DNA of 64,000 nucleotides from Parachlamydia sp. AcF125. GTDB lineage: Bacteria; Chlamydiota; Chlamydiia; Chlamydiales; Parachlamydiaceae. The notes under the pieces are model-generated. The model was not told where the DNA came from. It did not search any database and saw only the letters and a program-made list of their open reading frames with translations. Every line of letters starts with the position of its first letter. Within the stretch, counting starts at the first letter, position 1. Made by a program: the position numbers and the translations under genes. The stretch lies in assembly GCF_018342475.1 (NCBI RefSeq), contig NZ_JAEMUD010000001.1:930001-994000 (forward strand), given 5' to 3'. Positions 43,190-52,965 of the stretch are shown here, in pieces.

Positions 43190-45817
43190 TTAACTTTCTA
43201 AAAGAGGTTCTTCTGAAGGATTAACATTGGATAAAAACTGAGCAAATATGCCTTTTGCTGGATCGATGCGTGATTTGCCCGAATCCTCAGTTGATGGGTT
43301 AAGCTTTAATTGTTGAACAATTTTTCCAATCAGCTGACAAAACTCATGATACGTGGCAAGATTTGAGTCCACCTTCTTAAGCTCTTTTTCTAGTTCTTTT
43401 CGAACATTTTTTAACTGCTCTAAAGTCTTCCTATCTTCCTCAATTCTTTGCTTATCTTTTTCTATTAATTCTCCAATACCCTTTTCATAATCCTTTAAGC
43501 GATTTTCGAGATCTGTCAGGTGATTCTCATGCTCCTTTTGTTGAGCTTCAAGTCCTGCTAATTGCACATTGATACTTTGAATTGTTTGAAGTGTGGCAGG
43601 AAGGTCTTTTGTCTTCGCAAAAAGTTTAGCTTTAGCCTTGCGGTCTTGCTTATACCAATACCATCGCGGGGTATAAATGGCCTCGTATTTTCCTTTATCT
43701 AATTCCTTTCCATTGATCACCTTGAATTCTCCGCCTTCCCACCCATCTTTTTCTCCCCATCCAATTTCCGGACGTAACTTTACTTCGACGATTGGAGTTT
43801 GCCCTTCTTGTTTAAAAGAGTAGGTTTTGGGAAAATACCGCCTCCAAAAAGATTGCGTGTGAACTTTTTGTCCAATGCGTTTCCAAAATACCACTGTCTC
43901 GTTGGTGCTTAAATCTTTTTTTTCCTTTTCCAGCTCCTCAATTTGCTTTTTCAGCTCAGCCTGCTTTTTTTTAGCTTCTTCAATCTGTTTTTGGATATCT
44001 TTATACTCGCTTTGTGTTTGGCTAATTAGATCCCTTTCATTACCCGATTTTGAATTAATTCTTTGCTCTGCTAGCTCTATATGCTTTTCAATATCCGCAA
44101 TAAAGCTAATATTTATATCAAGTCGGATCCAGTATCCCTTTTTCTTTAAATACAAAGAATTAAAGTAAGCGGCTATTCCTGATAAACCGGCTTTCAATTT
44201 TTGGAAATTAATATCCTTAGAAGGTGAAGGATTAAAAGCAAGGGGGTGAGATAATGGATGCTTTTTAAGGTATTCTTCCATTTTTTCCCGAGAATCATCT
44301 TGGAAAATGTCGACCACCCTAACATTTTTTAATTCTTGCACCTTCTTTAAAAGGGTGATTTCTTCTTGAATTTCTACAACCCTAGGAGAAAGCAGACTGA
44401 GGAATTCTTTCTGAGTTTCTCTGAATTGTTTAAGTATTCCTTCAGAGGCTTTTGCTTCTTCTAATCTCATTTCGATTTCTTCAAGCTGCTTTATTATCTC
44501 TCTAAATTCTTTTGTCCCGGGTGACTTTTCTTGAACTTCCTTACCACAGTTGCCCTTTTCATGCAGGTTAGCTACTTCTTTAAGTTCTTCTGCTTCTGCT
44601 TCTGCTGATTTTACTTGAACCTCTTCGCTCGAATCAATCATTTCGAATTGTTTAATTATTTCAGATTCTTCTTCCATTAACGAATTTTGTTTAACTTCTT
44701 CTTTACTTGATCCAATAATTTTAGCTTCGCCTTCCTGAGGTCCTCGCAATTTCTTTTGAATTATTTTAATTTTATTAAATATTTTTTCGACCTGAATTGG
44801 GTCTTTTCCTCCTCTTTTTAAAATTATATCTCTGTCTTCTTCGAGCCCTATGATAGCTCGCGCGATTTCCTCCTCTATTTCTTCTTGGCTTGAACGATGA
44901 TTGATTCTTCGGTTTTTCAAAAAATCATTAACTACGAAGAGAATGGAAGGGAGGGTATTTTCATCCACAGGCTCTTCCACCATTCTTTTTATTTTTTTTA
45001 TTAGGTTGAGAAAACCGTGAGCTCTTGTGTCTTCGAATGCCGTTGAGTTAATCACTGCAATTAGCCGTTTTGGCTCATAAATGCTGGCAGCCATACCGAT
45101 TGCCACGCTATTGCAAAGTTTTTCTGCAGACCCTGCAGTATCAAAAAAGCCTGCTGTATCCACATATTTTCCGTAAGCAATGGCTCCTTTTGTTTCGGAA
45201 TTAAAATTGCCTAGTTTTGGATAATTACCAGCATTTTCTTTGTCTTCATAATCGGCTGCATACATGGTTACCTGTCTTTTAGTGTTAGCTGTCTCGCTTG
45301 TAACCTTTCCAAAAGTTATTTTGGCTCCTTGTAAATATCCAATAAAGGTACTTTTACCGGCCCCCGTATTCCCTATCACCATAGCATACTCTTGGCCTTG
45401 TTCTTTTTTTAATTCTCTCTCCAACATTTTTGAAAAGACAGATTCTATGGATATTAATAAGTCTTCGAGAGCAATTTTACCTAATTCTTCTGGCAACAGG
45501 CGAGCATGCTGCATTATTTGGGATGCAAGCTTGTTAAAATTTTTGGTAGGGTTCTCTTCTAGGCCTTCTTCTTTTGATAAGGCGATAGTTCCAGAAGAGG
45601 TGGCTGCTTCTAAATCGGCTGGATGCTTTTCAGTCTTTTTGTTTGAAAAAGGACTAAGTTTGGTAAATTGGTTATATCCATGACTGAAAAAAATAATTGT
45701 ACGATCTGCAATAGCCGCAACTGTCGTTTGTTGATTAGCTAATTTAGCGTCCTCAACTTTTTTTTCGGATACTTTAGGGTGGCTTCCAGCTGTTGTTAAA
45801 GTTATACCTGGCAACAT
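43190..45817 (-). CDS. Large coiled-coil GTPase-like protein
   Basis: An 875-residue protein. The second ATG (45817) is taken as the start because GGAGG lies seven bases upstream of it. A P-loop GNTGAGKS is at about 149-156 with preceding hydrophobic strand AMVI, then a G3-like VDTAGFFDTAG near 219-229 and a LFVVND strand that could be G4. These fit the AIG1/dynamin-like TRAFAC GTPases. Residues about 300-480 and 560-640 are long charged helices, and 740-830 is another coiled coil (KQRIEEDRKTLEQLKNVRKE). A conserved YTPRWYWYKQDRKAKA segment lies between. No membrane segment is visible. The function is unknown; host membrane or immunity-GTPase mimicry is only a guess. Confidence 0.85.
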   Translation of the reverse strand: MLPGITLTTAGSHPKVSEKKVEDAKLANQQTTVAAIADRTIIFFSHGYNQFTKLSPFSNKKTEKHPADLEAATSSGTIALSKEEGLEENPTKNFNKLASQIMQHARLLPEELGKIALEDLLISIESVFSKMLERELKKEQGQEYAMVIGNTGAGKSTFIGYLQGAKITFGKVTSETANTKRQVTMYAADYEDKENAGNYPKLGNFNSETKGAIAYGKYVDTAGFFDTAGSAEKLCNSVAIGMAASIYEPKRLIAVINSTAFEDTRAHGFLNLIKKIKRMVEEPVDENTLPSILFVVNDFLKNRRINHRSSQEEIEEEIARAIIGLEEDRDIILKRGGKDPIQVEKIFNKIKIIQKKLRGPQEGEAKIIGSSKEEVKQNSLMEEESEIIKQFEMIDSSEEVQVKSAEAEAEELKEVANLHEKGNCGKEVQEKSPGTKEFREIIKQLEEIEMRLEEAKASEGILKQFRETQKEFLSLLSPRVVEIQEEITLLKKVQELKNVRVVDIFQDDSREKMEEYLKKHPLSHPLAFNPSPSKDINFQKLKAGLSGIAAYFNSLYLKKKGYWIRLDINISFIADIEKHIELAEQRINSKSGNERDLISQTQSEYKDIQKQIEEAKKKQAELKKQIEELEKEKKDLSTNETVVFWKRIGQKVHTQSFWRRYFPKTYSFKQEGQTPIVEVKLRPEIGWGEKDGWEGGEFKVINGKELDKGKYEAIYTPRWYWYKQDRKAKAKLFAKTKDLPATLQTIQSINVQLAGLEAQQKEHENHLTDLENRLKDYEKGIGELIEKDKQRIEEDRKTLEQLKNVRKELEKELKKVDSNLATYHEFCQLIGKIVQQLKLNPSTEDSGKSRIDPAKGIFAQFLSNVNPSEEPLLES

Positions 45818-45829
45818 AAATACCTCCAT

Positions 45830-46554
45830 ATTGAAAAAGTTAATTTAATGATCTAATAAAATAAATTTTCGTAAAAAGAAAGAAAAATTTGATAGAAAAT
45901 TAAATTTTTGTTTTATCCCTTTGTTTGTCAAATAGATAAATAGATTAAATTCTTAGCAATACGTGTTGAGTAGTTAAAAATATTTGCTTTCGAATAAATG
46001 TTTATCTTAAACAGTTCAAGAAGGAATTTATTTGAGCAGATAGCAGTATAAATGGCTTTTGAAAGCCTTTAAAAAGAATGAAACAAGCATCTTATACACA
46101 ATCCTCTTACGCTAGCATAGAGAGGTAAATTAATAAAACCTACTGAGTAAAAGTAAAAAATCGGGCTCAAAATTTAATAAAAGTACAGACGAGAAATAGC
46201 TTAATATCTATTCAGGTTACTTGGTTATTTAAAGGCAGTATGCCATTAGTAAATGGCCTGTAGATTTATTAGAAGGCTAGTTTAGTTGCTCTAAAATCAG
46301 GAGATTTTTAAATAGCAAAGAGCTTTCTTTTAAAAAAGATAGGAATTTGTCAAGTTAGAAATCAGTAGGGGCGAGTAGGGTGTTGGAGGCATTCTTATCC
46401 TGGCAGGTACCTTAGAAAAAAACGACCTACCTCAAATAAAATGAGCGCAGATGAATTAACACGTGTAAACTTTCTTAGTAAAATAAGAATGGGTTAAATC
46501 GCTGAACATTAAAACCAAATTTTTGTTGAAATTTATTCGCTTGGCCTTTAGTTT
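45830..46554. other. Long AT-rich intergenic region
   Basis: More than 700 bases between the divergently transcribed GTPase and glycosyltransferase genes. No open frame deserves mention. It must contain both promoters. Confidence 0.45.
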
Positions 46555-46572
46555 TAACAAAAAATTTTGTTA
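46555..46572. promoter_or_regulatory. Dyad upstream of the glycosyltransferase gene
   Basis: TAACAAAA and TTTTGTTA are perfect inverted arms separated by AA, 40 bases before the ATG at 46612. It may be an operator. No similar site was seen in front of the two related genes at 59840 and 63900. Confidence 0.35.
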
Positions 46573-46611
46573 ATGCAATAAATTCTAACAACTTTATCCC
46601 TCGGAGTTAAC

Positions 46612-49600
46612 ATGGAAAAAATCTCTTTTTTTACAGCAATTAAAACTCCCAACACCCCTAAATCAGCCGGGCTATATTTACTTGAAAAGGTCGATAGCTA
46701 TTTCTACCTAGGGGGGAAAAAAGCTACTGTGATTTCTGCCAGGGGAAAAAACTTAGAACTAAGCTTAGTGAATGAAAAAGTTTCTTCTTTTGCCATTGCC
46801 TTAAAAGTTGCCTCTTATTGTACCCTCCTTTTGCCTGCTTTAATGCTAGCTGCTAAAGTTTTGCTGCGCTATAAATACCGTTTTTGTCTTCACGTAAAAT
46901 TGCCAGAAACCCCGTCTGCCACAAAATTAAAGCCCATAACTTTAGAAGAAAGAAAAATTGCTGCAGTAGCCAAGATTCAAAATGCCTACAGAAAGTATAA
47001 ACTCGCAAAAGAAAGGCATTCTTTATTTTTACATTTTTTAGATGGCCGTAAGCAGGCTTTTTCTATCTTTAATGAAGAGAGTTTGAGGAATTTTTTAAAG
47101 ATAATTGCTGAACATTTTCATCTCCATCCTCATTCACTAAAGATAACCTTAAACAATTTATCAACTAGTCAGGATGAACTAAAAAAAATCTTCCAGCTTT
47201 TAGAAAATGCAGCCAACTTCGAACCTTTATTATTTAAACTCTCTAAATGGGTAAAGGGGCAGATAATCGTTAAGCCCAAGCCAGTAAGCGCGGAAGCTTT
47301 ACCTGATGGAAAGGCTCGCTTTCTCTATGGCAATGGCATCGTAGAAGAATTCATTCTGGACTGTACTGCTTATCAAGGCTGCCGTTATTTTCCAGACGGT
47401 AAAAGAGAGGTAGGGAAATTTGACGAGGAAACAGGCGAGCTAAGAGCTGGCTATCGCATGCAGAACCATGAAGTCCTCGAGTTAATTAAAATAAACCATA
47501 CGCTAAATGTAACATTTCCAGATAATAGCGTCCTCAAAATAAATATTAGCAAGCTAGATGATCTTAACGCCTGTCTGGATAAAATAGTTGAAAATTTCCA
47601 ATTTAATCACCAGGCCGTAAAAGCGGAGTTTTCTTCTGCTGAAGATAACGGTAAATTCGAAGAGATTTTCCAATATGTTGCCCATGCCCACCAGCTTACC
47701 TGCCTTATTTTCCACAGTTCATCTTTCCGCCTTTCTACTTACTTCCGTGGCAGCATTCTACTCAAGCCTCTGAAAATTGAGGAGCTAGCTAATGGCAAAA
47801 TTCGAAAAATTTATCCAAATGGCACCATAGAAACATTTATTCGCGTAGGAGAGCAATATAAGGGGACAAGAATTTATGCGGATGGGAAAAGGGAAAAAGG
47901 ATTTTTTGATCTTCAATCAGGCCAACATGTGTTTGGATTTAAAGTGGAAAGGGATGGACATATTGAACTTGTCAACATGGTATATAAACTAAGTGTAGTA
48001 TTTTCAAAGTGCCCCTTAAAAGATTTTCATATTTCGAACTCAAGCCATATTGGCACTTTTTTGGGTACCATAGCCGAGCAGATCACCTCTACCCCTCCTT
48101 CAATTATTGTTGAATTTGATACAATCGCTGCCTATTCCTCTTATTCCAGGAGATTTGTTAACATTTACAATGAATCCCAATTAGAGATATGTATAGAAAG
48201 TTTTAAGAGGTTGACTTCGGATCGTTTTGACATTTGTCGGTATGGCGATTCTCGTTTAGCCGTTCAACCCAAGCCTCTTAAAACTGAAAACCTAGCAGAA
48301 AGTAAAATCCGACGTGTTTATGCGAATGGAGTCATAGAAGAGTTTTCTTTAGCAGAAAAAGAAGATTGCGGCTTGCGCAGCTTTCCAGAAGGAAAAACAG
48401 AAGAGGGAACTTTTCATAAAAAAACAGGCATGCTCCTTGCAGGATGTCGAATGGATAAGGGAGGGATAAAAGAGGAAGGAACTTTCGATGAAAGGACAGG
48501 CCAACTTACCGCAGGGGCTAAAAGCCAAAATGGGGAATTTTATTACATTAACCCCTCTTCTTTACTTTACTATTTTCAATCAAAAGGGCCTAATTTTAAA
48601 ATTTGCATTATTGAAAACCAATTAGCAGTTTTAGAATCTACTCCCACTGAGAAAGATACTTACACAAAAAGTAAGCTCCCTATCGAGTCAGTTCTCCTAA
48701 AGCTTAGCGAAAGGCCTAAAAGCAGTGCAAGCCCCCTATATCTTCAAAACAAAGGCTTATTGCCTGTCTTGGCTCACCCCTCTTTCCAAGAAAAGTTAAA
48801 GCCCTTTATAGCTTATGTAGTAGCATCCAATGAAGAGGGGGTACCGCGGTTATTTAATTTCTCCGATTTAGCAGCTAAGGACATCCTAAAGATTGCGGCA
48901 AAAATTAAGGAGATTGATTTTGATCCGCAAAAATTAATCCATCCTTCTTCAGGAAAAAATTTTATCTTGCAAGCTGCATATTGGGGAAACCTTCCCCTGT
49001 TAGAAACTCTTATTCAATTATTTCCACAATCTTTTCTAGCATGTGGCCAGGACGCTATTGCAGAAATGCTAAAAAAACGTCGTAGAGATGCCATGTTTGC
49101 AGTAGCTGAGAAGTATGAAAAGCTAGGCGGTACGCTTGATATGTTCCATCAGTTGTGGCTAGCGGTCGCTTCCCAAAAGAAACCCACTCCAGAGTTTAGG
49201 GAGGATTTTCGCTCACTGACGCCTAGTCAGCAGCGCTTTTTATACGATGTCGCCTTTAAGTATGAGAACCCCTTTATTCACGAACCTCCTGATACACCTA
49301 TGGCTCCCGAACAATTCTCGGTGAACTTGATGTGGATTAACAAAAGCAAAATGTCAGATGAGCAAGAGTTCTTACTAGGGAAAGGAAGCTCCCCTGAAGA
49401 AAGGTTGTTAGATTTTCAAAACAGCTTTGTAAAGCCTATTGCTAAATGGGCTACCAAAAATCCTAATAGCACCATCCACATTTGGATAGATAGCGAGATG
49501 GCCACCCCGAAAGCGATAGAAAATTCTCGCCAAATGCTTTTAAATAAATTAAAAGATGTCGCGCATGGGCAAATTTGCTTCAGAGATGTACGCTCTTTAG

Positions 49601-50211
49601 AGCTAGTGCAAACTTACCCTGAAGTTTTTAGCGAAAAGTTTCCCGTGTATTTTCGGGTCGATTTGCTAAGAGCTATAGCCGCTGACCATGTCTTGAGAGC
49701 TAAAGAAACCAAATTTTTCGTTTACGGAGACCTTGATATGAAGGCTCTTTCGTCTCAAGAACTGTTCGATAAAAAAACGGTAGAGTTCCTCAATGATTAT
49801 GGCTTTGTAATGTCTAAAAATTCCCGCGGTTACGAAAATGGATTTCAAATTTTGAATGGAGAAAATAAGCAATTCATGGCTTCCCATCGGCATGTGATCA
49901 TTGACCTTACGATAGACATGGCTTTGAAAAAACCCAAGAAGATAAAAGAGCAACAAATTTATGACACTTATAAAATAATGCTTGCCCATTTTTTACATGA
50001 AGATGGAAGATACGGCAAAGCGGATATAGAAAGTCTAGCGGAAGGAAAGAATCCAGCCAAATTTTTCAGAAGGGATCGCTTTGGGTCTTCTTCTATTTGG
50101 CTTGTTGGCGATAAAACAATCGACCTCCCAAAGTTGCTCCCTACAAAACCTGTGCGCATTCCTACGTCGCATTTTTTTTGGAGTTCAATAACAGATGAGA
50201 GCTTAGAGTGA
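46612..50211 (+). CDS. Multidomain protein with C-terminal TcdA/TcdB-like glycosyltransferase
   Basis: A 1199-residue probable toxin-like effector. Residues 1-95 form a leader shared with the proteins at 59840 and 63900 (FFTxxK, LLEKVDSYFYLGGKK) with a hydrophobic helix ALKVASYCTLLLPALMLAAK. An IQ-like motif KIQNAYRKYKLAKER is at 121-135. Three related units of about 165 residues follow, each ending in MORN-like glycine/aspartate strands (GKARFLYGNGIVEEF, YFPDGKREVGKFDEETG). From about 900 a GT-A fold is seen: VNLMWINKSK, STIHIWIDSEM, VYFRVDLLRAIAADHVL and the metal-binding DLD (D1040, D1042), as in large clostridial glucosylating toxins. The donor sugar and target are unknown. GGAG precedes the ATG. 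Confidence 0.88.
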   Translation: MEKISFFTAIKTPNTPKSAGLYLLEKVDSYFYLGGKKATVISARGKNLELSLVNEKVSSFAIALKVASYCTLLLPALMLAAKVLLRYKYRFCLHVKLPETPSATKLKPITLEERKIAAVAKIQNAYRKYKLAKERHSLFLHFLDGRKQAFSIFNEESLRNFLKIIAEHFHLHPHSLKITLNNLSTSQDELKKIFQLLENAANFEPLLFKLSKWVKGQIIVKPKPVSAEALPDGKARFLYGNGIVEEFILDCTAYQGCRYFPDGKREVGKFDEETGELRAGYRMQNHEVLELIKINHTLNVTFPDNSVLKINISKLDDLNACLDKIVENFQFNHQAVKAEFSSAEDNGKFEEIFQYVAHAHQLTCLIFHSSSFRLSTYFRGSILLKPLKIEELANGKIRKIYPNGTIETFIRVGEQYKGTRIYADGKREKGFFDLQSGQHVFGFKVERDGHIELVNMVYKLSVVFSKCPLKDFHISNSSHIGTFLGTIAEQITSTPPSIIVEFDTIAAYSSYSRRFVNIYNESQLEICIESFKRLTSDRFDICRYGDSRLAVQPKPLKTENLAESKIRRVYANGVIEEFSLAEKEDCGLRSFPEGKTEEGTFHKKTGMLLAGCRMDKGGIKEEGTFDERTGQLTAGAKSQNGEFYYINPSSLLYYFQSKGPNFKICIIENQLAVLESTPTEKDTYTKSKLPIESVLLKLSERPKSSASPLYLQNKGLLPVLAHPSFQEKLKPFIAYVVASNEEGVPRLFNFSDLAAKDILKIAAKIKEIDFDPQKLIHPSSGKNFILQAAYWGNLPLLETLIQLFPQSFLACGQDAIAEMLKKRRRDAMFAVAEKYEKLGGTLDMFHQLWLAVASQKKPTPEFREDFRSLTPSQQRFLYDVAFKYENPFIHEPPDTPMAPEQFSVNLMWINKSKMSDEQEFLLGKGSSPEERLLDFQNSFVKPIAKWATKNPNSTIHIWIDSEMATPKAIENSRQMLLNKLKDVAHGQICFRDVRSLELVQTYPEVFSEKFPVYFRVDLLRAIAADHVLRAKETKFFVYGDLDMKALSSQELFDKKTVEFLNDYGFVMSKNSRGYENGFQILNGENKQFMASHRHVIIDLTIDMALKKPKKIKEQQIYDTYKIMLAHFLHEDGRYGKADIESLAEGKNPAKFFRRDRFGSSSIWLVGDKTIDLPKLLPTKPVRIPTSHFFWSSITDESLE

Positions 50212-50559
50212 TAGGCTTCGCAGCTTTAAGAATAGAGGAGAGCCTTTGAATCAAGCAGCCTAACGCGTAATGCGAAGGTTGAGGATAAAAAGGTTCTCCT
50301 TTTGTTAACTACAAAGCAAATAGGTGCTAGTTGATTGGCTTGCTCTCGATAAATTAATCCAAACAAAATTAGAGGGCTATATAAAAAGTTTAGCTCAAAC
50401 AAAGGAACACGAGTATACGAAAATTAAGATTCGCCGAAGAGAAAATTATCAAAATAACTGAAGAAGGCAAACTTCCGAATAGGCCTATTTTTTCATGGCC
50501 TATATTTCAATTAAACCTTCTTTTGCAAATTTTAAATTAATGTCTGTCCTAGTCAGGAT
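50212..50559. other. Intergenic, no supported gene
   Basis: No frame or repeat of note until the duplicated block B begins at about 50540-50560. Confidence 0.4.
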
Positions 50560-51024
50560 CTTCTTACTGACAAACAAATGGGCTCTCAATAGAACAGCGG
50601 GTGATTTATCAACAAGCCCTTTACCTATGAGGATGCCATTGTTCTAGCCTCGAATGTCAAATTTATAGGGGCGGATATCTTTGGTTATAAAGCCAAATTT
50701 TTGCAGCTATCTTTCTCTACTTTTTAAAAACATTCCGTTTTTCTTCAGCAATTTTTGACATTTCAGCTGCCCTTTCGCTGAACCTAAGGGGGGATGGCAA
50801 ACAAAGGGGTTGAGAATTATCTTTAAATGGTATTTTTACCAATCTCACGGATGAGATTGGAGAGGCTTTTGCAAGGTTTGGGGTTATTTGCACGAACTTT
50901 CCTCATTCCTATGAGAAAATGAAAGAAAGTTGCTTAAAATTTCAAAGAATTAGGCTTTAAAAAATTAAATAATATGTGTTAATGGTTTGAAAAATTCATC
51001 TAAACGAGATTTCAGGAGATCCCT
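50560..51024 (+). repeat. Duplicated block B, copy 2 (upstream of intact MQCS gene)
   Basis: Noncoding sequence closely matching 38760-39225. It ends in CAGGAGATCCCT directly before the ATG of the MQCS gene. Conservation over 450 noncoding bases suggests either recent duplication or a functional leader. Confidence 0.85.
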
Positions 51025-52776
51025 ATGCAATGTTCTAGCAAGCCCCATAACTTTGTCGATGGCAATTATGATACATTTATCCATAACTACGAAAAAGGAA
51101 ATTCAAAGACAGAGGGAGAACATAAGGTTTGCCTGATTGCCGCAGCCGCTTTTAGCGATATGTACCTGGATAATAAATCGGCAACCATTATGAGCTATCA
51201 CCACAATATGCCCTATTACTCTGGCGCGCTCCCTGTCTCTATCTTGACACATTCAGGAATCACTGATGTGGGCAACGCTCTTCAAGCTCGATATGCTTTA
51301 CTTAGGGTGCGAAATGGAGATTGCACCTTAACGGTAAGCCAAGAGAATTACGTGGCTTTAACCAGAGATGCTGCCCATAAAAATACCCTTAAGAAAGTTC
51401 GAGTAGTTTTTTACTATAACCTAAAATGCTTGGAAGCGAAGAAAAAAAAGTTCTTAGGATCGATGGAGATAAGCTCTTTCTCCTCTGACGATGAATACAT
51501 CTACCACTATTGCCAAGCGGCTCATAGGGCTCAGAAGATTATAGGAGGGGCTATCTTTAAACAAACTCGCACGCAGCTTATCCCGCGTGGCAAAAATTTG
51601 TCGGCAGGGAAACGAGTTAAAAAGTTTTTTAGCAATGTATTAGAGCGGATTGATGATGGAGCTGATAATGCCCTAAGCCATGCAGTCTATGTTCCGAATT
51701 CTTATAGAACAGATCTTCCTTACGACATTGAGAAAAATATTTCCTTGCCTGAGGAGCAAAAACGGCTATCGGGTGAATTCATTGATTTGCCATTTTATAT
51801 CCCTAGAGATGTGGAATTTGATTCAGATTCTTCTTTGTCTGATTCGTCCGAATTAGAAATAACTAACCATGAAGAAATCTCGGAGAGTCCTACCGCGCTA
51901 GGATCTCACCGAGGTTCCTCAGCAAGCTATTCGCACGCACCTGCTCAAAAATTACCCATCACTAGCTTTTTCGAATGCGTAGAAAAAATCACCTCTTCCC
52001 TGGCTAAAAAGGGGTTTAACTGGGATAGCAATGGGAAAAAAGGGGAAAAATTTAATATATCCATGCATTTTCGCCGCCCTCAAGGTCACCCTGATGGGGT
52101 ATTATTAAACACTTGGATGGCAGAGAATCCTAGGGAGGAGAGCGTGATGAGAGGAGCTACTGCATACTATGGGGTTCCCTTTGACGTAGAAATAGCTTTT
52201 GCAGATGGGACTAGAAAACAATTTAAATATATTTACCGCTCGTCAGTCGAGGTTCCAATTGGGCAGCCAAAAAAAGTATACGCCTCTGAAGCGGGCGTTG
52301 TTGCGGCTAAATATGCCCCTAAAACGCCGCAAGAAGCAAGGGAAAGTAGCAAGTATAAAGCTTACTTAGAAGCTTTAGGGATTCGTCATGCCATTAAAAT
52401 CTCCCTCAATGGTGGCTCAGATAAATCTGTAGAAGCAAGGAATAAGCTAAGGGAAATTTTGGACAAGGGATATTGTTTTGATTTTACAGCCCATAACACA
52501 TTTACCGATCCTACATATATCGATGGGTATGAAACAGAGTCTTTCAAAAAGAAATCACTGCTTTGCCTGTCAGTAGGAACTTCTTTTAAAGATCGAAATG
52601 GGATCAAGTTGAATCTTATACGTACGTTTTATGAAGTAAGAGGAGCTGAACCCAAAAGGTTCTTACGTGTCCCAAAAGAGCAGGTAAAAGCAGCAAAAAA
52701 ACTAAAGAAAAAGTTAATCAGAGGGACAGAGAAGACAAGCTTGATTCATTTAGCCATGGATTATGCCGAGTCTTAA
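51025..52776 (+). CDS. MQCS-family hypothetical protein (effector-like), copy 2
   Basis: A 583-residue relative of the protein at 1781. The N-terminal domain (MQCSSKPHNFVDGNYDTFIH, HKVCLIAAAAFSDMYLDNKS, YHYCQAAHRAQKI, FKQTRTQ) and the C-terminal domain (KFNISMHFRRPQGHPDGVLL, VEIAFADG, EARESSKYKAYLEALGIRH) are both present, joined by an acidic serine-rich linker (about 270-310). AGGAGA precedes the ATG. The tail from about 530 (LNLIRTFYEVRGAEPKRFLR) differs from copy 1. No known motif, signal peptide or membrane helix was recognised. Confidence 0.87.
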   Translation: MQCSSKPHNFVDGNYDTFIHNYEKGNSKTEGEHKVCLIAAAAFSDMYLDNKSATIMSYHHNMPYYSGALPVSILTHSGITDVGNALQARYALLRVRNGDCTLTVSQENYVALTRDAAHKNTLKKVRVVFYYNLKCLEAKKKKFLGSMEISSFSSDDEYIYHYCQAAHRAQKIIGGAIFKQTRTQLIPRGKNLSAGKRVKKFFSNVLERIDDGADNALSHAVYVPNSYRTDLPYDIEKNISLPEEQKRLSGEFIDLPFYIPRDVEFDSDSSLSDSSELEITNHEEISESPTALGSHRGSSASYSHAPAQKLPITSFFECVEKITSSLAKKGFNWDSNGKKGEKFNISMHFRRPQGHPDGVLLNTWMAENPREESVMRGATAYYGVPFDVEIAFADGTRKQFKYIYRSSVEVPIGQPKKVYASEAGVVAAKYAPKTPQEARESSKYKAYLEALGIRHAIKISLNGGSDKSVEARNKLREILDKGYCFDFTAHNTFTDPTYIDGYETESFKKKSLLCLSVGTSFKDRNGIKLNLIRTFYEVRGAEPKRFLRVPKEQVKAAKKLKKKLIRGTEKTSLIHLAMDYAES

Positions 52777-52965
52777 ACACGCTCTCCTATGCCTGGATGA
52801 GGAGTTTGCCGGGGGGGGGATCAGCCAAACGGCGAGCATGCGGCCTACAGTTTGGATTTAATAAAATTAAAGAGAATAACAAAAGGTAGGGCCATTTATG
52901 TCTGCCCGGCTAAATTCTACAGGTTTAAACATCTTTTATAGGGGGCAATCCCAAGCGTGGAGTTT

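Noticed and set aside
52808..52818. Run of G after the MQCS gene considered as a phase-variation tract
   Set aside because: It lies downstream of a stop codon and upstream of no plus-strand gene, so no expression effect is evident.
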